DNA of 64,000 bases from Caulobacter hibisci (GTDB taxonomy: Bacteria > Pseudomonadota > Alphaproteobacteria > Caulobacterales > Caulobacteraceae). The position numbers and the translations under genes are program-made. This document shows, one piece after another, positions 42,764-51,760 of the stretch; position 1 is the stretch's first letter; each line of letters opens with the position of its first letter. The stretch covers positions 57,525-121,524 of the forward strand of contig NZ_JADWOX010000017.1 of the NCBI RefSeq assembly GCF_016135805.1, in the 5' to 3' direction. The notes under the pieces are model-generated. The model ran no database searches. It had not been told where the DNA came from and saw only the letters and a program-made list of their open reading frames with translations.

Positions 42764-42778
42764 TTAGGAGCCGGTTAG
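42764..42778. promoter_or_regulatory. Direct repeat upstream of the TadE-like gene, weak CtrA resemblance
   Basis: TTAG, 7 bases, TTAG inside two copies of CCGGTTAGG, 33 bases above the TadE-like ATG. It has the CtrA spacing but two deviant bases. Confidence 0.3.
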
Positions 42779-42810
42779 GGAGACGCCGCTAAGGTCGCCC
42801 GATCGCAGAC

Positions 42811-43407
42811 ATGGACCGTCTCATGCGGAATCCGCCCAGATCGTTCGGAGCCCGCCTCAGGCTCGCCGCCCGCCGCCCGTCGTTCGGCCGCGCGCGCGCC
42901 CTGGCGCATGACGAGAGCGGCGCGACGGCCGTCGAGTTCGCCCTGCTGCTCGTGCCGTTCCTGATCCTGTTCTTCGGCCTGTTCGAACTGGGCTTCGTCT
43001 ATTTCGCCACCCTGACCCTCGACGAGGCCGTCACGGGCTCGGGCCGGCAGATCCGCACCGGCGAGGTGCAGACCACCGGCGGCACGGCGGCCACCTTCAA
43101 GACCGCGGTCTGCAAGAACATGGGCCTGCTGACGGATATGTGTCCCTCGGCCCTGCGCATCGACGTGCGCACCGTCTCGACCTTCGCCTCGACCACCAGC
43201 CTGACCACGCCGACCAACACCTGCTGGGATCCGGGCGGCCCGGCCTCGCTGGTGGTGGTGCGCGCCTATTTCGACTGGCCGCTGATCGTGCCGCTGCTGT
43301 CGCAGGCCCTGGAAACGGCCAACGGCAAGCGCACCCTGACCTCGGCCACCGCCTTCGTGAACGAGCCCTACAACAACACCACGGCGAGCGCCGTCACATG
43401 CCCATGA
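42811..43407 (+). CDS. TadE-like pseudopilin
   Basis: A 198-residue Tad pilus minor component. A basic N-terminus precedes DESGATAVEFALLLVPF, which has the TadE prepilin-like cleavage site and Glu at +5, then a hydrophobic helix and an extracytoplasmic domain of about 130 residues with Cys (VCKNMGLLTDMCPS) that could form disulfides. C. crescentus has related TadE/TadF-like proteins (CpaJ/CpaK) at this locus; I cannot say which one this is. Its stop overlaps the next start, so translation is coupled. Confidence 0.88.
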   Translation: MDRLMRNPPRSFGARLRLAARRPSFGRARALAHDESGATAVEFALLLVPFLILFFGLFELGFVYFATLTLDEAVTGSGRQIRTGEVQTTGGTAATFKTAVCKNMGLLTDMCPSALRIDVRTVSTFASTTSLTTPTNTCWDPGGPASLVVVRAYFDWPLIVPLLSQALETANGKRTLTSATAFVNEPYNNTTASAVTCP

Positions 43408-43955
43408 CCGCGCGCCCCGCCTCGACCGCCCGCCGCTTCGCCCGCGAGATCCGCGGCGCCGTGGCCGTGGAATTCGCCGTGCTCGCGCCGCTGCTGGTGC
43501 TGCTGTACTTCGGCATGAGCGAGATGACCCAGGCCTTCATGGCCAAGCGCCGGTTGGGCAACACCGCCTCGCTGATGGGCGACATCGCCGCCCAGAACCC
43601 GACCATCACCCAGGCGCGCGTCGACGACATCTTCCAGATCGGCAACACCGTGATGCGCCCGTTCGCGACCACCACCCTGCGCTGGTGCGTGGCGAGCGTC
43701 GTTTCCGACAGCGACGGCAAGGACACCATCGCCTGGGTCGCGCCCAAGAACAGCCCGACCGACTGTCCCGCCAAGGGCGCGGTCGTGAGCTACGTCTCGC
43801 CCGACCTGCTGCCGGCCAGCGCCAGCGTGATCATGAGCAGCGTCAGCTACGAATACGTGCCGACCCTGAAGCTGCTGGGGACCAAGTTCGTCTTCAAGAA
43901 GAGCTTCTACCTGCGCCCCCGGAAGTCCGACAGCGTCGCCTGGGCGACGTCATAG
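43398..43955 (+). CDS. TadE/TadG-like pilus assembly protein
   Basis: A 185-residue second pseudopilin. Its leader ends in REIRGAVAVEFAVLAPLLVLLY, the TadE-type hydrophobic helix with Glu at +5; the outer part has Cys residues (LRWCVASV, TDCPAKG). Two in-frame ATGs are possible, 43398 and 43404. The second gives a classical ATGA overlap with the upstream stop and may be the real one. The 3' end overlaps the end of the convergent pabC by 6 bases. Confidence 0.85.
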   Translation: MPMTARPASTARRFAREIRGAVAVEFAVLAPLLVLLYFGMSEMTQAFMAKRRLGNTASLMGDIAAQNPTITQARVDDIFQIGNTVMRPFATTTLRWCVASVVSDSDGKDTIAWVAPKNSPTDCPAKGAVVSYVSPDLLPASASVIMSSVSYEYVPTLKLLGTKFVFKKSFYLRPRKSDSVAWATS

Positions 43956-44729
43956 GCTCGCCGAGGTCAGCGCCGCGACCCTCGGATCCCCGCCCAGCGT
44001 CCGGCCGTCCAGCCGCAGCAGCGGCCGCACGCCGGTAAGGCTGTTGGTCAGGAACGCCGCCTGGGCGCCAGCCACCGCCTCCGGGCCGACCTCGACCTCG
44101 GTCACGGCCAGGCCCATGGCCCGCGCCGCGGCGATGACGCGCCCGCGCGCCAGGCCCGCCAGCACCCCGCACGACACCGCCGGCGTCGCCAGGGCCTCGC
44201 CGTCCAGCCAGAACAGGTTGCCGGCGCTGGCGCAGGCCAGATGGCCGCGGTTGTTCAGCATCAGCGCCTCGTCGGCGCCGGCCGCCCGGGCCTCGCTCCG
44301 GGCCAGCACGTTGTCGAGATAGGCCAGGGTCTTCAGCCGCGAGGCGGGCGAGCCCTCGTTTCGGCGCACCGTGGCGATGATCGCCTCGGCCGGCGCCCCC
44401 GCGGGCGGAGCCGGAGCGCAGCCGGCCAGCAGGCGCAGGACAGGCGCCTCCGGCCGATCCAGCCCGCGCCCGCCCGAGCCGGCGGTCAGGGTCAGGCGCA
44501 CCGCCGCGCGGCCGGCGGTTAGCCCGGCCGCGGCCGGCGCCGCCTCGACCAGGCTCCGGGCCGCGTCACGGTCCAGCGGCGGCAGGCCCAGGGCTTCGCA
44601 GCCGGCGGCCATGCGATCGAGATGGGCCTCGAGATGGCGCACCGCGCCGTCCACCGTCAGCAGGGTCTCGAACAGGCCATCGCCCAGCAGCAGGCCGCGG
44701 TCCGTGAGTGGAACCCCGTCGATGGTCAT
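43950..44729 (-). CDS. pabC: Aminodeoxychorismate lyase-like PLP enzyme (class IV)
   Basis: Releases 4-aminobenzoate and pyruvate from aminodeoxychorismate for folate. The 259-residue class IV aminotransferase-fold protein has the start VPLTDRGLLLGDGLFETLL, the PLP Lys in SRLKTLAYLDNVLAR, and the C-terminal motif TNSLTGVRPLLRLDG. It directly follows pabB (ATGA-type 4-base overlap) and has GGGAGGGGAC as its Shine-Dalgarno. The pairing with pabB is the best evidence for pabC over a branched-chain or D-amino acid aminotransferase. Confidence 0.88.
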   Translation of the reverse strand: MTIDGVPLTDRGLLLGDGLFETLLTVDGAVRHLEAHLDRMAAGCEALGLPPLDRDAARSLVEAAPAAAGLTAGRAAVRLTLTAGSGGRGLDRPEAPVLRLLAGCAPAPPAGAPAEAIIATVRRNEGSPASRLKTLAYLDNVLARSEARAAGADEALMLNNRGHLACASAGNLFWLDGEALATPAVSCGVLAGLARGRVIAAARAMGLAVTEVEVGPEAVAGAQAAFLTNSLTGVRPLLRLDGRTLGGDPRVAALTSASL

Positions 44730-46057
44730 GTCCCCTCCCCGGTCAGCGCCCGGCGCAGGGCGTCGATCTTGGCCTCGGCCTCCAGCCGTTCGGACAGCGG
44801 ATCGCTGTCGGCGACGATGCCGGCCCCTGCCTTGGCCTCCAGCCGCCAGCCGCCGACCTCCTCGGTGAGGGCGACGCTGCGGATCAGCACGCTGGACTCG
44901 AAGGCCCCGTCGAACCCGGCCCAGAACAGCGAACCGCAATAGGGGCCGCGCGGCCCCTCCAGGCCGGCGATCACCTTCATCGCCTGGACCTTGGGCGCGC
45001 CGGTGATCGAGCCGGGCGGGAAGGTCGCCCGCAGCAGGTCGGCGACGCCGAGGCCGGGCTTCAGCCGGCCCTCCACCGTCGAGACCAGGTGATGGACGTT
45101 GGCGAAGGTCTCGACCTTGAACAGTTCGGGCGTGCGCACCGTACCGGCCGGGCTGACCCGGGCCAGGTCGTTGCGCATCAGGTCGACGATCATCAGGTTC
45201 TCGGCCCGGTCCTTGGCGCTGGCCGACAGTTCGAAGGCCAGGGCGCGGTCTTCGGCGGGCGTGCCCCCGCGCGGCCGGGTGCCCTTGATCGGACGGGTCT
45301 CGATCGCCCCGCCGCGCACTTTCAGGAACCGCTCGGGCGAGTTGGAGACCATGGCCCGCCCGGGCAGGCGCAGCCAGGCCGAGAACGGCGCCGGGCTGGT
45401 GCTCCGCAGACGGACGAAAAGGTCGAAGGGGTCCGCACCGGCGGCCAGGCGGCCTCGCCAGGCCCGGGCGATATTGGCCTGGAAGATCTCGCCGGCCAGA
45501 ATCCGCTCGACCACCTGGGCCACCGCGGCCTCGTAGGCGGCCGGCGGCTCGCCCTCCAGCGCCTCGCACAGCCGGCCCTCGAACGGATCGCGGGCCGGGG
45601 CGTCCAGCCAGGCCAGGGCGGCGCGGGCGCGGGCCTCGGCTTGGGCCTTGCCCTCGCCGCGCCCAACGGCGACGACTGTGCGGGCCAGGTGGTCGAAGGC
45701 CAGCAGGGCGGGATAGCGGGCGCAGACCAGGTCGGGCCAGCCGCCGCGCGGCAGGTCCAGCGCCTCGATCCGGTCGCCCAGCTCATAGGCGGCCAGGCCC
45801 ACCACCCCGCCCTGGAACGGCGGGCCTTCGGGATCGGCGGGCAGTGCGGGGCCGACCAGGGCGGCCAGGGCCTGGAACGGGTCGCGGCGGTCTTCGGGCG
45901 GCAGGACCAGCGTCTGGTCGGGATCGCGTAGCAGGTAGGACCACCGCTCGCCCGCCCCGCCCGACAGCAGGGCGCAGGCGAAGGGCTCGTCCCGCCAGGG
46001 GGCCGCCGCCCAGAGAGGGTCGCGCCAGGGGGCGGCGATGAGGGCGACGTCGCGCAT
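44726..46057 (-). CDS. pabB: Aminodeoxychorismate synthase component I
   Basis: Makes aminodeoxychorismate from chorismate and ammonia. The 443-residue protein has the chorismate-binding C-terminal domain with TRPIKGTRPRGGT, RAENLMIVDLMRNDLAR, FPPGSITGAPK and GPYCGSLFWAGF, all typical of PabB/TrpE. Its N-terminus (MRDVALIAAPWRDPLW) is short. The ATG at 46057 lies 31 bases after the stop of the upstream MFS gene. Because of a frameshift there, the same reading frame is open across both genes and mimics a 930-residue fusion. The glutamine amidotransferase partner is not nearby. Confidence 0.92.
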   Translation of the reverse strand: MRDVALIAAPWRDPLWAAAPWRDEPFACALLSGGAGERWSYLLRDPDQTLVLPPEDRRDPFQALAALVGPALPADPEGPPFQGGVVGLAAYELGDRIEALDLPRGGWPDLVCARYPALLAFDHLARTVVAVGRGEGKAQAEARARAALAWLDAPARDPFEGRLCEALEGEPPAAYEAAVAQVVERILAGEIFQANIARAWRGRLAAGADPFDLFVRLRSTSPAPFSAWLRLPGRAMVSNSPERFLKVRGGAIETRPIKGTRPRGGTPAEDRALAFELSASAKDRAENLMIVDLMRNDLARVSPAGTVRTPELFKVETFANVHHLVSTVEGRLKPGLGVADLLRATFPPGSITGAPKVQAMKVIAGLEGPRGPYCGSLFWAGFDGAFESSVLIRSVALTEEVGGWRLEAKAGAGIVADSDPLSERLEAEAKIDALRRALTGEGT

Positions 46058-46088
46058 CGCCGGGTGATAGGCGCGTCCGGCTACGGCC

Positions 46089-47518
46089 TCAAGCCTCGCG
46101 TCCGCCGCCGCGCACGGCGAACAGGGCGACAAGGCCCAGCGCCAGCAGGGCGACGATCGGCAGGAAACCGGCGGTCTGGCTGTGGAAGATCGAGGTTGCC
46201 GCCGCCACCAGGGCCGAGCCCAGCCACACCGTCGCCGTGCCCGACAGGGCGTAGAGCCGAAGAAGGCCGCCGTGCGGTCCGGCGGGGCCAGGCGCACCAG
46301 CAGGGTCCGGCTCGAGGCGTATTGGGCGGTGACGCAGACGGCGATCACCAGGCCCAGGCCCAGATAGATCAGCTCGGGCGCGGTGCGAAACAGCGGCCCG
46401 TCCCACACCGCTGGCGCGGCGGGGTCGTAGGGAAAGACATAGAGGATCCGGTCGCGGCCCATGCCCAGGAGGCAGATCAGCGTCGCCAGGCAGCCGGCGA
46501 TCTCGAGCTGCACGGCGCGCCGGGGTCCCAGCTTGCGGTCGAGCATCGGGGCCAGGAAGCCGCCCAGCGCGCCCACCGTGCTCAGCGACACGGCGTAGAC
46601 CAGCATCTCCAGCGCGCCCCAGCCCATCACCCCGGCGGCGAACAGCCCGCCGAACACCAGCAGGGCGGTCATGCCGTCGCAATAGAGCATCCGCGCGCCC
46701 AGGAAGGTGGCCACGTCGCGATGGCCCTTGAGGTTGGCGAAGGTGTCACGCAGCAATTTCAGCCCCGCCGCCAGGCTGGCCCGCGGCGACAGGCCGGTGC
46801 GCGGCGCGTCCGGCGTCCACAGCAGGAACGGGATCGCCCCCAGGGCCATGATCAGGGCCGACAGCGGTCCGGCCAGTCGGCTGGGCTCGTGGTTGTCGGA
46901 CGACAGGCCCAGCAGCGGCGTTCCGGGGATCCCGGGCCAGTCGACCACGCCCGGCAGCACGAAGCCCCACAGCATCAGGGCCAGCATCAGCACCGACAGG
47001 CCGTTGGACAGCGCGAAGCCCAGGCCCGACAGCAGCGGCGCCTGGTCCGGGCTCGCCGCCGCCCGGGGCAGCAGGGCGTTGTTGAGGGCGTCGCCCCAAT
47101 TATAGGTCAGGCCCAGCAGGGCCAGGATCGCGATGGTCGCGCCGATCGGCAGGCCGCCGGCGGGCATGGCCCACCACAGCAGGGCCAGCAGCGGCAGCAT
47201 GGCGGTCAGCACCACGGTGATCAGCGGCTTGCGCGGCCCGTACTGCTCGATGGTCGCGCCCAGGACCGGGGCGGTCAGGGCCACCAGCAGGCCGTAGGCC
47301 GTGGTGATCTGGGCCATGATCGTCTGGCCCTTCACCGGGTCGCCCACCAGCGTCCCCGAGAAGTAGGGCGCGAAGATGTAGATGTTGATCAGCACCACAT
47401 AGACGTCGCGCGAGCCCTGGTGCAGCACCCAGGATAGACCGCCCCGCGTCAGCGGCGTGCGCGCCGCGACTGATCCGACGCCCAGGCGCGACGGCGCGCC
47501 GTCCAGGACCTCGCTCAT
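46089..47518 (-). pseudogene. MFS transporter (UMF1/Atg22-like), one-base frameshift
   Basis: A 12-helix MFS transporter gene of 476 codons that reads MSEVLDGAPSRLGVGSV and has GGLSWVLHQGSRDVYVVLINIY and YNWGDALNNALLPRA, the features of the UMF1 branch. Near 46256 the frame breaks. One frame ends in TAAFFGSTPC, while the other resumes at LYALSGTATVWLGSALV and runs to a stop at 46091-46089. Adding one C to give FFGLYAL restores a continuous protein of about 476 residues. The break is either a real mutation or a sequencing error. The substrate is unknown. The gene lies upstream of pabB on the same strand. Confidence 0.85.
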
Positions 47519-47590
47519 GCCTTTTCCTTCCCACCAAGGGCCGTCTTGGCGCGGCCCTAGGGTTGAGCCTGATCCGCGAACACGCGTTTG

Positions 47591-48493
47591 TCACGCATTC
47601 TTCACGCGAAGGCGGCCCGGCCGCACGCCATGAGCGGCGCGGAAACGCCTCGCGAAGTGCGACCGCGAACTGTAGCCGGCCGCCTGGGCCGCCTGGGCCA
47701 CGCTGTAGGCGTCGTGGGTCAGCAGATCCTGGGCCGTGGTCATCCGGGTCTCCAGCAGCAGTTCGCGGAACGATCCGCCTTCGGCCGCCAGCCGTCGCCG
47801 CAGGGTCGAAGCCCCCAGGCCCATGGCCCGCGCCAGGGCCTCGACCCGCCAGGTCCGCCCGGGATCCTGGCGGACGATCTCCTCGGCCCGAGCGCGGATC
47901 GTCGCGGCGAAGAGGCCGGCGGCGGCCGGCGCCCGCCGCACCAGCAGCAGGATCTCGAGGATCCGGTGGCGCGCCAAGGCCGTGGCTTGGCTAGGATCGG
48001 TCAGGGCGGCGGCGGCGTGGCCGAACGCCTCGACCAGATCCGGCGTCAAGGCGATGGCCGGCCCGGAAACCCCGCGTCCGGCGCGGCCCGGTTCGTCCCC
48101 GGCTCCCGCAAGCCGGCGCGCCGATCGCCTCAGGTCCTCGTCGATGGTGATGGCGACGGACTCATAGCGCCCTGTGACGGGGTCGGGCGCATTGACGATG
48201 TCGAAGGTCACGCCGGCGGGGATCACGAAGGGAACGCCGGCCGGAAGGCGCTCGCAGCGCTCGCCGGCCCACAGCTCCTTGGCGCCGCTGAGCACGACGA
48301 CGATCAGCGGATCGGCGAGGCGCAACTGGGCGATGCGCTCGCGGACGAAGCAGCAATAGCCGAACACCGCGCCGCCGTTCGATCCGGCGTAGTGATGGGC
48401 GCCCGCCGCACCCTGGGACCTCAGCGCCGCCAGTCGCGCCAGCAGGGCCTGGCGCAGGCTTTTGTCGGCGATCGGGAAGGGGTCGAGGGCCAT
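47591..48493 (-). CDS. AraC-family transcriptional regulator
   Basis: A 300-residue regulator. An N-terminal cupin-like effector domain (AGVTFDIVNAPDPVTGRYESV, shortened here) is followed by a C-terminal double helix-turn-helix with WRVEALARAMGLGASTLRRRL and AYSVAQAAQAAGYSSRSHFARRF. I choose ATG at 48493 (MALDPFPIADKSLRQ). A longer frame begins at 48631 but its start codon overlaps the start of the divergent hydrolase gene base for base. The divergent metallo-hydrolase at 48630 is the most likely target. The ligand is unknown. Confidence 0.9.
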   Translation of the reverse strand: MALDPFPIADKSLRQALLARLAALRSQGAAGAHHYAGSNGGAVFGYCCFVRERIAQLRLADPLIVVVLSGAKELWAGERCERLPAGVPFVIPAGVTFDIVNAPDPVTGRYESVAITIDEDLRRSARRLAGAGDEPGRAGRGVSGPAIALTPDLVEAFGHAAAALTDPSQATALARHRILEILLLVRRAPAAAGLFAATIRARAEEIVRQDPGRTWRVEALARAMGLGASTLRRRLAAEGGSFRELLLETRMTTAQDLLTHDAYSVAQAAQAAGYSSRSHFARRFRAAHGVRPGRLRVKNA

Positions 48494-48629
48494 GCCCCAG
48501 CCTTCGACGGACGGGCGTGGCCTGGCAAGCCGCAAAGCGAGCGTTTCGGGCTCATGCGAGAGCGCCCGGGGGCCTTGCCCCGCCCCCGCGCGGCCTAGTC
48601 CAGCCGCCAGATCCACGAGTGAGGACGAC

Positions 48630-49481
48630 ATGCGTAGAGCCTGGCTGAAACTGACGACGAGCCTTTTCCTGACCCTCGCCGCCCCCTTGGCCGCGATCCC
48701 GGCCCAGGCCGCGGCGCCGGCGGCGCTGCGCCTGTGGCGACTGGACTGCGGCCGGATCCAGATGAACGACGCCTCGCCGCTGTCGGATACCAGCGCCTAT
48801 GCCGGCCAGACGCGGCGGCTCAGCAACGGCTGCTATCTCGTCCAGCACGGCGACGACTACCTGCTGTGGGACGCCGGCCTGCCGCGCGCGCTGCTGGACA
48901 AGCCGCTGAACAATCAGCCGATCAGCGCCACCCTCGATCGGGACCTGGAAAGCCAGCTGGCCGCGATCGGCGTGCGTCCCGAGCAGATCAGCCGGCTGGC
49001 GATCAGCCATTATCACTTCGACCACGTCGGGCAGGCCGCCCTCTTCCCGCGCGCCACCCTGCTGATCGGCGCGGCGGACCTGGCTGCCCTGCGCGCGGGA
49101 TCGCCGCCGTTCGCCGATCCCAGCCTTCTGGCCCCCTGGCTGACCGGCGACGGCGTGACCGACCCGGTGCAGGGCGACCGCGACGTGTTCGGCGACGGCT
49201 CGGTCACCATCCTCGCCGCGCCCGGCCACACGCCCGGCGAGCAGGCGCTGCTGGTGCGGCTTCCTCAAACCGGCGCGGTGATCCTCAGCGGCGACGTCGC
49301 CCACCTGGAGGCCCAGCTGGCCCCGCGCCGCGTGCCGACCTGGAACACCGACCGCGCCGGCTCCCTGGCGTCGATCGATCGCCTCGCGCAACTGGCGGCT
49401 GCGCTGAAGGCGCGGATCATCGTCCAGCACGACCCCGAAGACGTGCCGCGGCTGGCGCGTTTTCCCGAGGCGTCCCGCTAG
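48630..49481 (+). CDS. Secreted metallo-beta-lactamase-fold hydrolase (lactonase-like)
   Basis: A 283-residue MBL-fold enzyme with a signal peptide (MRRAWLKLTTSLFLTLAAPL). The metal site is H-x-H-x-D-H at residues 127-132 (SHYHFDHVG), and further ligands are present in PGHTPGEQALL and SGDVAH. The arrangement resembles the N-acyl-homoserine lactonase (AiiA-like) group of the fold, but the substrate cannot be read from sequence. Secretion to the periplasm would suit action on an external lactone or ester. AGTGAGGACGAC precedes the ATG. It is divergent from the AraC regulator. Confidence 0.88.
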   Translation: MRRAWLKLTTSLFLTLAAPLAAIPAQAAAPAALRLWRLDCGRIQMNDASPLSDTSAYAGQTRRLSNGCYLVQHGDDYLLWDAGLPRALLDKPLNNQPISATLDRDLESQLAAIGVRPEQISRLAISHYHFDHVGQAALFPRATLLIGAADLAALRAGSPPFADPSLLAPWLTGDGVTDPVQGDRDVFGDGSVTILAAPGHTPGEQALLVRLPQTGAVILSGDVAHLEAQLAPRRVPTWNTDRAGSLASIDRLAQLAAALKARIIVQHDPEDVPRLARFPEASR

Positions 49482-49513
49482 GCCGCCCGCCCCCCCGCTA
49501 AGCCAGCCCCCGG

Positions 49514-50287
49514 CTAAGCCAGGATGTGCGCCGCGATCGCCTCGCGTGTCCGGGCGTCCACGCCCAGCACCGTCTCCAGATAGGCGTCGATCGAGCCGTG
49601 GGCGGCCTCGATGGCTTCGATTGAGGCCAGGATGTACTCGGCCTCCACCGCCAGGGCGGCGCGGATCGCCGCTTCCGGCGGGACCGATCCGGTGTAGCCG
49701 GCCAGGTAGCGGCCGATGCCCTCGCCGATGCGGGCGTAACGTTCGGGATCGTTGGTGGCCAGGTAGTCCTCGACCAGGTCGTCGCGCGACACCCCGGCCA
49801 GGTGGTGGGTCAGGGCGGCCAGCAGGCCGGTGCGGTCCTTGCCGGCGGCGCAGTGGATCAGCACCGGACCCCTGGCCTTAGCGAGCACCGCGAAATAGCG
49901 CCGGAAGAGATCGACATGGCGCGGGGTGAAGGGCTTGCGGCGATAGGACTCGACCATGTAGCCGCGCAGGTCGGCCTCCGAATGATCCCAGCCGCGCAGG
50001 AAGGTCTGCCAGGGATCGTCGCCCTCCCCGCCCAGGTCGTTGTCGATCACCTCGGCGGCGAAGCTCTTCCAGCGGCGCGACGGCTCGCGCTGGCGCTCCT
50101 GGGCGCGGCGCAGGTCGACGATGGCGACCAGGCCCAGGGCGGCAATGGCCTCAAGGTCGGCATCGGTGGCGGCGGCCTGGTGGGCGGCCCGGAACAGCAG
50201 GCCCTTCTTCATCCGGCCCGCGCCGGCGGCGTAGTCGCCGAAGTCGCGGAAGTTCTCGACGCCTTGCAGGGGGATGTGACGGGTCAT
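49514..50287 (-). CDS. Tyrosine/serine phosphatase, IphP-like dual-specificity type
   Basis: A 257-residue cytoplasmic phosphatase. The P-loop is HCAAGKDRTG (C-x5-R), preceded by PVLIH, and the N-terminus (NFRDFGDY...GLLFRAA) is the usual substrate-binding start of the tyrosine-protein phosphatase type found in bacteria (Pfam Y_phosphatase3-like). The substrate may be phosphotyrosine or phosphoinositide. ATG at 50287 is chosen because the family homology begins at once. It diverges from the alpha/beta hydrolase at 50363 with a 75-base gap. Confidence 0.9.
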   Translation of the reverse strand: MTRHIPLQGVENFRDFGDYAAGAGRMKKGLLFRAAHQAAATDADLEAIAALGLVAIVDLRRAQERQREPSRRWKSFAAEVIDNDLGGEGDDPWQTFLRGWDHSEADLRGYMVESYRRKPFTPRHVDLFRRYFAVLAKARGPVLIHCAAGKDRTGLLAALTHHLAGVSRDDLVEDYLATNDPERYARIGEGIGRYLAGYTGSVPPEAAIRAALAVEAEYILASIEAIEAAHGSIDAYLETVLGVDARTREAIAAHILA

Positions 50288-50362
50288 GCCCCCGATGTAG
50301 TCGCAGGTCGCGACGAAATCGAGACTCTGGACGGATCGTGCATCTGCGCAGAAACTGTCGGC

Positions 50363-51121
50363 ATGGTCCCGGTGCAGCGTTTCCAGAGTTTCGACGGCGT
50401 CTCCATCGCCTATCGCACCTTGGGCGAGGGCTGGCCGACCCTGCTGCTGCACGGCTTCCTGGCCAGCGCCGAGAGCAACTGGTTCCTGCCGGGGATCGCC
50501 GACGCCCTGGCCCAGGCCGGCCGCAAGGTGATCGCCCCGGACCTGCGCGGCCACGGCCGCTCCGACGCGCCGACCGATCCCGCCGCCTGGCCCGCCGACG
50601 TGCTGGCCCTGGACCAGCTGGCCCTCGTGTCGCACCTGCACCTGATCGACTACGACCTCGTCGGCTACTCCCTGGGCGCGCGCACGGCGGCGCGGATGAT
50701 GGTGCGCAGCGCCCGGCCCGAGCGGCTGGTGCTGGCCGGCATGGGCGCCTCGGGCCTGATGGGCGCGGGCGAGCGGGCGGCGATGTTCGAGGACGCCATC
50801 CGCCACGGCGAGCAGGCCAGGGATCCCCGCTCCGGCCGCCGCGTCCAGGCGATGATGGCGGCGGGAAACCTCAAGCCCGAAGCCATGCTCGGCGTGCTCA
50901 ACGCCTTCGTCCCGACCCCGGCGGAAGACATCGCCCGCATCGACGTCCCCACCCTGGTCATCGCCGGCCAGCGCGACGACGACAACGGCTCGGCCGAGGC
51001 CCTGGCCGCCCTGCTCCCCGACGGCCGCGCCCAGCGCGTGCCCGGCGACCACCTGAGCGCGGTCATGGAGCCGGCCCTGGCGGCCGGCATCGTCGGGTTT
51101 CTGGAGCGGACGGAACTCTAG
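50363..51121 (+). CDS. Alpha/beta hydrolase
   Basis: A 252-residue hydrolase of the alpha/beta fold. The nucleophile Ser sits in GYSLGAR, the oxyanion loop is LLLHGFLAS, and the expected catalytic Asp and His lie in VLAGMGASG... and GDHLSAVME. No signal peptide is seen, so it is cytoplasmic. The substrate (ester, epoxide or similar) cannot be assigned. It starts with ATG at 50363 and opposes the phosphatase gene. Confidence 0.9.
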   Translation: MVPVQRFQSFDGVSIAYRTLGEGWPTLLLHGFLASAESNWFLPGIADALAQAGRKVIAPDLRGHGRSDAPTDPAAWPADVLALDQLALVSHLHLIDYDLVGYSLGARTAARMMVRSARPERLVLAGMGASGLMGAGERAAMFEDAIRHGEQARDPRSGRRVQAMMAAGNLKPEAMLGVLNAFVPTPAEDIARIDVPTLVIAGQRDDDNGSAEALAALLPDGRAQRVPGDHLSAVMEPALAAGIVGFLERTEL

Positions 51122-51220
51122 GACCCGGCGATTGACGCTTCCGCCGACACCCGCCAAAGCTGCAAGGCTCAAGCTTGCCGCGATTGGCGGTCTAGCAAGG
51201 CCCAGTGAAAGTCATCGACC

Positions 51221-51673
51221 ATGGCGCGCGCCGTAAGCGTTCCCAACAGGCGCCGCATTGTCGTCGCCCCCATCGCTGTGCTTGGCCTGATTGCCCTGTT
51301 CGCCGCAGGCGGCGCGGCTCGGGCCGCCGATCCCGCTCCGGCTCCGGCTCCGGCTCCGGCTCCCGCTGGTCAGCCCCAGGTCACCCGCCCCCACTGGACG
51401 CGGAAGCCCGATTTCGGGGACTTCGCCCGCTTCTACCCGGCCGCGGCCAAGCGCGCCTATATCGGCGGCCGGGCGGTGATCGAGTGCACGGTCGGCCCCA
51501 AGGGCGGCCTCGAAACCTGCTCGGTCGTGGAGGAGACGCCCGCCGGGTACGGCTTCGGCCAGGCGGCGCTGGACCTCAGCCGCTATTTCCGCATGAGCCG
51601 CCAGACCGACGAAGGAACCTCCACCGCCGGGGGCGTGGTGCGGATCCCGCTCAACTTCACCCCGCCGCAGTGA
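51221..51673 (+). CDS. TonB C-terminal-domain protein
   Basis: A 150-residue secreted protein with a single TonB-like C-terminal domain. After a signal-anchor (residues 13-35) a proline/alanine repeat encoded by tandem CCGGCT units (about 51334-51363) leads to ARFYPAAAKRAYIGGRAVIEC and YRMSRQTDEGTSTAGGVVRIPLNFT. TonB family proteins transfer energy to outer membrane receptors, but this one is short and lacks a long spacer, so it may not span the periplasm and could have another role. Confidence 0.85.
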   Translation: MARAVSVPNRRRIVVAPIAVLGLIALFAAGGAARAADPAPAPAPAPAPAGQPQVTRPHWTRKPDFGDFARFYPAAAKRAYIGGRAVIECTVGPKGGLETCSVVEETPAGYGFGQAALDLSRYFRMSRQTDEGTSTAGGVVRIPLNFTPPQ

Positions 51674-51710
51674 CTCCGACAGTGGCGCGCGACGCCGATA
51701 GCCAATGAAA

Positions 51711-51738
51711 AAGGGGCGGTGGATGACCACCGCCCCTT
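51711..51738. terminator. Terminator between the TonB-domain gene and amn
   Basis: A perfect 12-bp stem, AAGGGGCGGTGG with its complement, closes a 4-base loop. On the minus strand it is followed by TTTTTCATT, ending amn transcription; the plus side has CGTCGTTT. Confidence 0.88.
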
Positions 51739-51760
51739 CGTCGTTTCCGACGTGTCGCTC

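Noticed and set aside
44726..47518. A 930-residue MFS-PabB fusion protein.
   Set aside because: The MFS part loses its family sequence exactly at one base and regains it in another frame, so this is a frameshift and not a domain fusion. PabB has its own ATG.
49514..51172. A 552-residue frame including the phosphatase and sequence antisense to the alpha/beta hydrolase.
   Set aside because: Only the part from ATG 50287 has phosphatase homology; the rest is the shadow of the divergent hydrolase.
51334..51363. A possible small CRISPR or tandem array (CCGGCT units).
   Set aside because: The units are in frame inside the TonB-domain gene and encode a Pro/Ala linker; there are no spacers.
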